64,000 bases of DNA, taken from NCBI RefSeq assembly GCF_001486585.1, contig NZ_LN909045.1:419368-483367 (forward strand). Reading direction: 5' to 3'. The DNA is from Paenibacillus senegalimassiliensis (GTDB lineage Bacteria > Bacillota > Bacilli > Paenibacillales > Paenibacillaceae). The translations under genes were made by a program, and so were the position numbers. This document shows positions 61,631 through 64,000 of this stretch, piece by piece. Each line of letters starts with the position of its first letter. The stretch's first letter is position 1. The notes under the pieces are model-generated. The model was not told where the DNA came from. It saw nothing but the letters and a program-made list of their open reading frames with translations, and ran no database searches.

Positions 61631-61927
61631 ATTCCTGCTCCTTCCCTGTGTCTCAAAGCACAGTATACCCCAAGATGGTTGTGTTGTGGTAGCGATTAGG
61701 GGAGTCCTGTAGGAGAGCGGATGGTTAATGAATCATATATTAGGTAATATAAGGAAATTAACTTTATCGCAGTAAAGGTATGCTGAGGATGAGGCAGTAT
61801 TTTAGAGGATATGTATGTAAGGCAGGTGATGAATTTATGTGCTGCCGAAAATTTGGATCATCTCGGGATAGAGCGTTTTTAATTGGTTTTCCCATAAATC
61901 CCTTGGACTTTTATACTTAAGGTACGT
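61631..61927. other. Gap without a recognised gene
   Basis: Between the HAD gene and repeat copy B. It contains short frames behind weak sites, such as a 27-codon one from about 61839, which I cannot support as genes. Confidence 0.4.
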
Positions 61928-62095
61928 GTTCAAAAAGTCGAATTTCTAGGACCAAGAAGGTTGGATGAAGCTAGGGACTGAGGAGTGGAGCGTACGTAGT
62001 GGGTACGTGAGCACCGGAAGGCCCGGGTGAATTCAAGATTCGATGTCGAACCCACTTCTCGAACAACTTCGTTCTGGGAAGACGACTTTTTGAAC
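61928..62095 (+). mobile_element. MITE-like repeat, copy B
   Basis: A 168-base element. Its ends GTTCAAAAAGTCG and CGACTTTTTGAAC are perfect inverse copies, and outside them TACGTG- and -AACCTCTTA are shared with copy A. The interior (GGTTGGATGAAGCTAGGGAC, GTACGTAGTGGGTACGTGAGC, GATTCGATGTCGAACC) matches copy C almost base for base. It has no open frame of note. Confidence 0.8.
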
Positions 62096-62112
62096 AACCT
62101 CTTAAAGTACGT

Positions 62113-62155
62113 GTTCTGAAAGTCGGGTGTACAGTTTGGGATGACTTTCTGGAAC
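62113..62155 (+). mobile_element. MITE-like mini-copy D
   Basis: GTTCTGAAAGTC and GACTTTCTGGAAC are inverse ends with a 19-base middle. The flanks TACGTG and TACCTCTTA are those of the full copies. It follows copy B after 17 bases and looks like an internal-deletion derivative. Confidence 0.6.
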
Positions 62156-62198
62156 TACCTCTTATACAGAAGAGAGAACCCAAAGGGAGTGGAAGCTA

Positions 62199-62360
62199 TT
62201 GAGTCAAGGGGAAGCGTTAGAACGCCGTAGTGAATTGCTGAAGAAACGGATTGGCCAGATGATCACCAAGGAAAATCAGCACGGGTTGGGCCATCAGGAT
62301 AGCCATTTGCTGCAACGATTTATTCGCGAACTGCATCAAATGGAGTATGAGCGTAAGTAG
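62199..62360 (+). CDS. 53-residue small helical protein
   Basis: A TTG start with AAAGGGAGTGG about 8 bases upstream opens a 53-codon frame with strong helix-forming, charged sequence: ALERRSELLKKRIGQMI, a GLGHQD turn, then LLQRFIRELHQMEYERK. The two-helix outline resembles small Spo0E-like phosphatases of sporulating bacteria, but their SQxLD motif is not present, so the function is open. It has its own terminator and follows the repeats. Confidence 0.55.
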   Translation: MSQGEALERRSELLKKRIGQMITKENQHGLGHQDSHLLQRFIRELHQMEYERK

Positions 62361-62390
62361 CAAATCATGTACCTGAGAAAATGTTAACAA

Positions 62391-62421
62391 CGAACCCCTC
62401 CGCCACCAGCGGAGGGGTTCG
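62391..62421 (+). terminator. Bidirectional terminator
   Basis: A 13-bp perfect stem CGAACCCCTCCGC/GCGGAGGGGTTCG with a 5-base loop, between convergent genes. No long T-run on the plus strand. Confidence 0.75.
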
Positions 62422-62439
62422 TTGCAGGATGAGCTTGGC

Positions 62440-63363
62440 TTAACCTACATATTGGGATAAAGAGATGAGTACGGTCACAGTAATCAGATTAAGAATGGTT
62501 GAAATCAGGACAGTCTGCGAGGCGAAGTCCGGTTCATTATCGTATTCTTCGGCCAGAATGGTACTGTTGACACCGCTCGGCATACCTGAGGCGATAAGCA
62601 AAGCTTGAGCGGGAATTCCCTTCAAACCTAACAGGACAATGAGGAGATAACCTATTGCTGGTCCAATCAACAGTCGCAAAGCAACGCTGATGTAGACGTC
62701 CAGTCTGTCCAGCCTGAGCGGGTACTTGATGATTTGCGCTCCCAGGGTGAGCAGGGCTATGGCGACCATGGAATCGGCAATATAGGCCAGCGGCTTGGAC
62801 ATGAAGTAAGGCAGGGGCCAATCCAGAACATGCAGCAGCATGCCAAGTACAAGCGCATAGGGAACGGGCATCTTGAGGAAGCCAATCAGGGCGGCTCTCA
62901 GTGTGCCGCCGGATTTGGCCCGCTGGACGCTCATCACACCATACGTAAATGTGACCAGGCTCTGGAAGGTCATGACGAGTGCCTGAACGGAGGCGGCAAG
63001 AGGATCGCCCCTGAAGGCCAGTTGGTTAATCGGCATTCCGTAATTGCCGGAGTTATCAAGGATCAGGCTGTTGGCGAAGGCCGCACGCATGCCCTTACCG
63101 AATTTGAAGCGTCGGCTAACGAGATGGCTGATGCCCAGCAGCAGCAGTACATACAGGATATAGAAGCCGGTTACGCTCCCCAGTAGCTCCGGCGACATTT
63201 CCGATTCATACATACTCAGGAATACTACGGCCGGGGTCACGTAATAGAAATTAATTTTGGCGAGGGTGTACAGGTCCATTCTGAATGCTCTTTGCATGAG
63301 AGAACCAAGGCCAATCAGGACAAAGATAGGTAAAACAACTTCCAAGATGATATCGCCGATCAT
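62440..63363 (-). CDS. AEC family transporter
   Basis: A 307-residue permease of the auxin-efflux-carrier family with ten helices. Two five-helix halves are seen; NSGNYGMPIN (first half) and the GMPSGVNSTILA stretch (second half) carry the family's unwound-helix Asn/Pro/Gly residues. Bacterial members export or import malate, amino acids or similar compounds. The ribosome binding site is weak (AAAGAAGTG). A MITE-like repeat lies 33 bases before the start codon and separates it from the ThrE-type gene on the same strand. Confidence 0.9.
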   Translation of the reverse strand: MIGDIILEVVLPIFVLIGLGSLMQRAFRMDLYTLAKINFYYVTPAVVFLSMYESEMSPELLGSVTGFYILYVLLLLGISHLVSRRFKFGKGMRAAFANSLILDNSGNYGMPINQLAFRGDPLAASVQALVMTFQSLVTFTYGVMSVQRAKSGGTLRAALIGFLKMPVPYALVLGMLLHVLDWPLPYFMSKPLAYIADSMVAIALLTLGAQIIKYPLRLDRLDVYISVALRLLIGPAIGYLLIVLLGLKGIPAQALLIASGMPSGVNSTILAEEYDNEPDFASQTVLISTILNLITVTVLISLSQYVG

Positions 63364-63395
63364 TTCTTGCTGTTCACTTCTTTCTATTTGTGTAA

Positions 63396-63563
63396 GTTCA
63401 AAAAGTCGGGTTTACAGGACCAAGAAGGTTGGATGAAGCTAGGGACTGAGTAGCGGAGCGTACGTAGTGGGTACGTGAGCAACGGAAGTCCCGGCTGAAT
63501 TCAAGATTCGATGTCGAACCTGCTTCTCGAACTGCTTCGTTCTGGAAAGATGACTTTTTGAAC
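63396..63563 (+). mobile_element. MITE-like repeat, copy C, between 17-bp direct repeats
   Basis: The 168-base element is nearly identical to copy B. The 17-base sequence TCTATTTGTGTAAGTTC occurs immediately left (63383-63399) and right (63568-63584) of it, overlapping the left end by 4 bases; this is what a target-site duplication, or a duplicated insertion junction, would leave. It lies between the AEC and ThrE-type genes. Confidence 0.8.
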
Positions 63564-63598
63564 AACCTCTATTTGTGTAAGTTCCCCGCTCCACACTG

Positions 63599-64000
63599 TT
63601 ATTGTTGCTGGCGATTTACCTGAATACGCAGAGGCTTGCGCCGAATGAGGAGTTGTCCCAGCACTTCTGATAGAACCAGTCCGATGGCAATCGAACCTGA
63701 GAGGAGGAAGGCCTGGGCGGCCAACTGAACGGCCAGATTATATTCATTCTCTACAAATCGCCGCATCGCATCGTAGGCAAGTCCGCCGGGAACCAACGGG
63801 ATAATACCAGCTACGCTAAAGATGATCACGGGTTCCTTGTACCATCTGGCAAAGAACTGTCCCGCTACACCGACCAGGAAGGTGGCCGCTACGGTCGAGA
63901 AGACGGCCTCCATACCCATGCTGAGCAGCAGCAGGTATATCATCCAGCCAATTACGCCGGATACCCCGCATTGCAGCAGCGTGCGCTTGGGGGCGTTGAA
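63599..64000 (-). CDS. Threonine/serine exporter family protein (ThrE C-terminal type), 5' truncated by window
   Basis: Codons run open from the right edge, so the start is outside; 133 residues are visible. They show four membrane helices and the features FNAPKRTLLQCGVSGVIGWM, FFARWYKEPVIIF and PGIIPLVPGG-like turn (AGIIPLVPGGLAYDAMR), as in the small membrane partner of two-chain ThrE exporters (YjjB/ThrE_2). The second chain probably lies just beyond the window. On the same strand as the AEC gene; copy C of the repeat is between them. Confidence 0.87.
   Translation of the reverse strand, partial: FNAPKRTLLQCGVSGVIGWMIYLLLLSMGMEAVFSTVAATFLVGVAGQFFARWYKEPVIIFSVAGIIPLVPGGLAYDAMRRFVENEYNLAVQLAAQAFLLSGSIAIGLVLSEVLGQLLIRRKPLRIQVNRQQQ

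Noticed and set aside
61839..61920. 27-codon frame behind an AGGCAGGTGATG stretch
   Set aside because: Too short, with a poor ribosome binding site and no recognisable sequence; overlapping frames are equally likely.
1..64000. CRISPR arrays, tRNA or rRNA genes, phage or transposase genes
   Set aside because: No regular repeat-spacer series, cloverleaf with a matching acceptor end, rRNA core sequence or transposase motif was seen on reading.

Overview
The window looks like chromosomal DNA of a Paenibacillus-type member of the Bacillota. The grounds are strong AAGGAGG-type ribosome binding sites, frequent GTG and TTG starts, SLH-domain and stalk-domain surface proteins, YesM/YesN-type two-component regulators next to sugar ABC transporters, Bacillus-style riboswitches (tandem glycine, FMN, guanine), cre boxes, and a bacillopeptidase F-like protease. 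No rRNA, tRNA, phage, CRISPR or transposase gene was seen. The genus call is inference.

Left part (1-10.4 kb): the start of a Gfo/Idh/MocA oxidoreductase, an AraC regulator, a low-molecular-weight tyrosine phosphatase behind a perfect 23-bp inverted repeat, then a GntR/UTRA regulator and a nine-gene operon. The operon encodes a SorD-like dehydrogenase, a complete mannose-family PTS permease (EIIA, B, C, D), a mannitol-phosphate-type dehydrogenase, the two dihydroxyacetone-kinase subunits, and homologues of 3-hexulose-6-phosphate synthase and 6-phospho-3-hexuloisomerase. A cre box overlaps the operon promoter, a 24-bp palindrome follows it, and a second cre lies after the first gene. This is the most system-like novelty in the window: a ribulose-monophosphate module wired as a PTS sugar/polyol pathway.

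Middle part (10.4-41.9 kb): a giant secreted subtilase with a long leader; serine dehydratase sdaAB-sdaAA behind a tandem glycine riboswitch; a two-component system with a BceAB-like ABC exporter; an SLH protein; an SDR; a MetNIQ-type transporter; an EamA permease behind an FMN riboswitch; a two-domain SGNH plus alpha/beta hydrolase; an SLH-anchored propeller/5'-nucleotidase; a polar amino-acid ABC transporter; a stalk-domain propeller; and a second SGNH esterase.

Right part (41.9-64 kb): a plant-glycan region. It holds a GH43 enzyme divergent from an HTH regulator, an MFS-AraC-GH27 alpha-galactosidase operon divergent from another AraC gene, a guanine-riboswitch EamA permease, and a YesMN-like pair divergent from an ABC sugar transporter and a GH42 beta-galactosidase. 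Small lipid, lipoprotein and phosphatase genes, an AEC carrier and the end of a ThrE-type exporter follow. A MITE-like repeat family occurs three times, plus one mini-copy; one copy sits between 17-bp direct repeats just upstream of the AEC gene.
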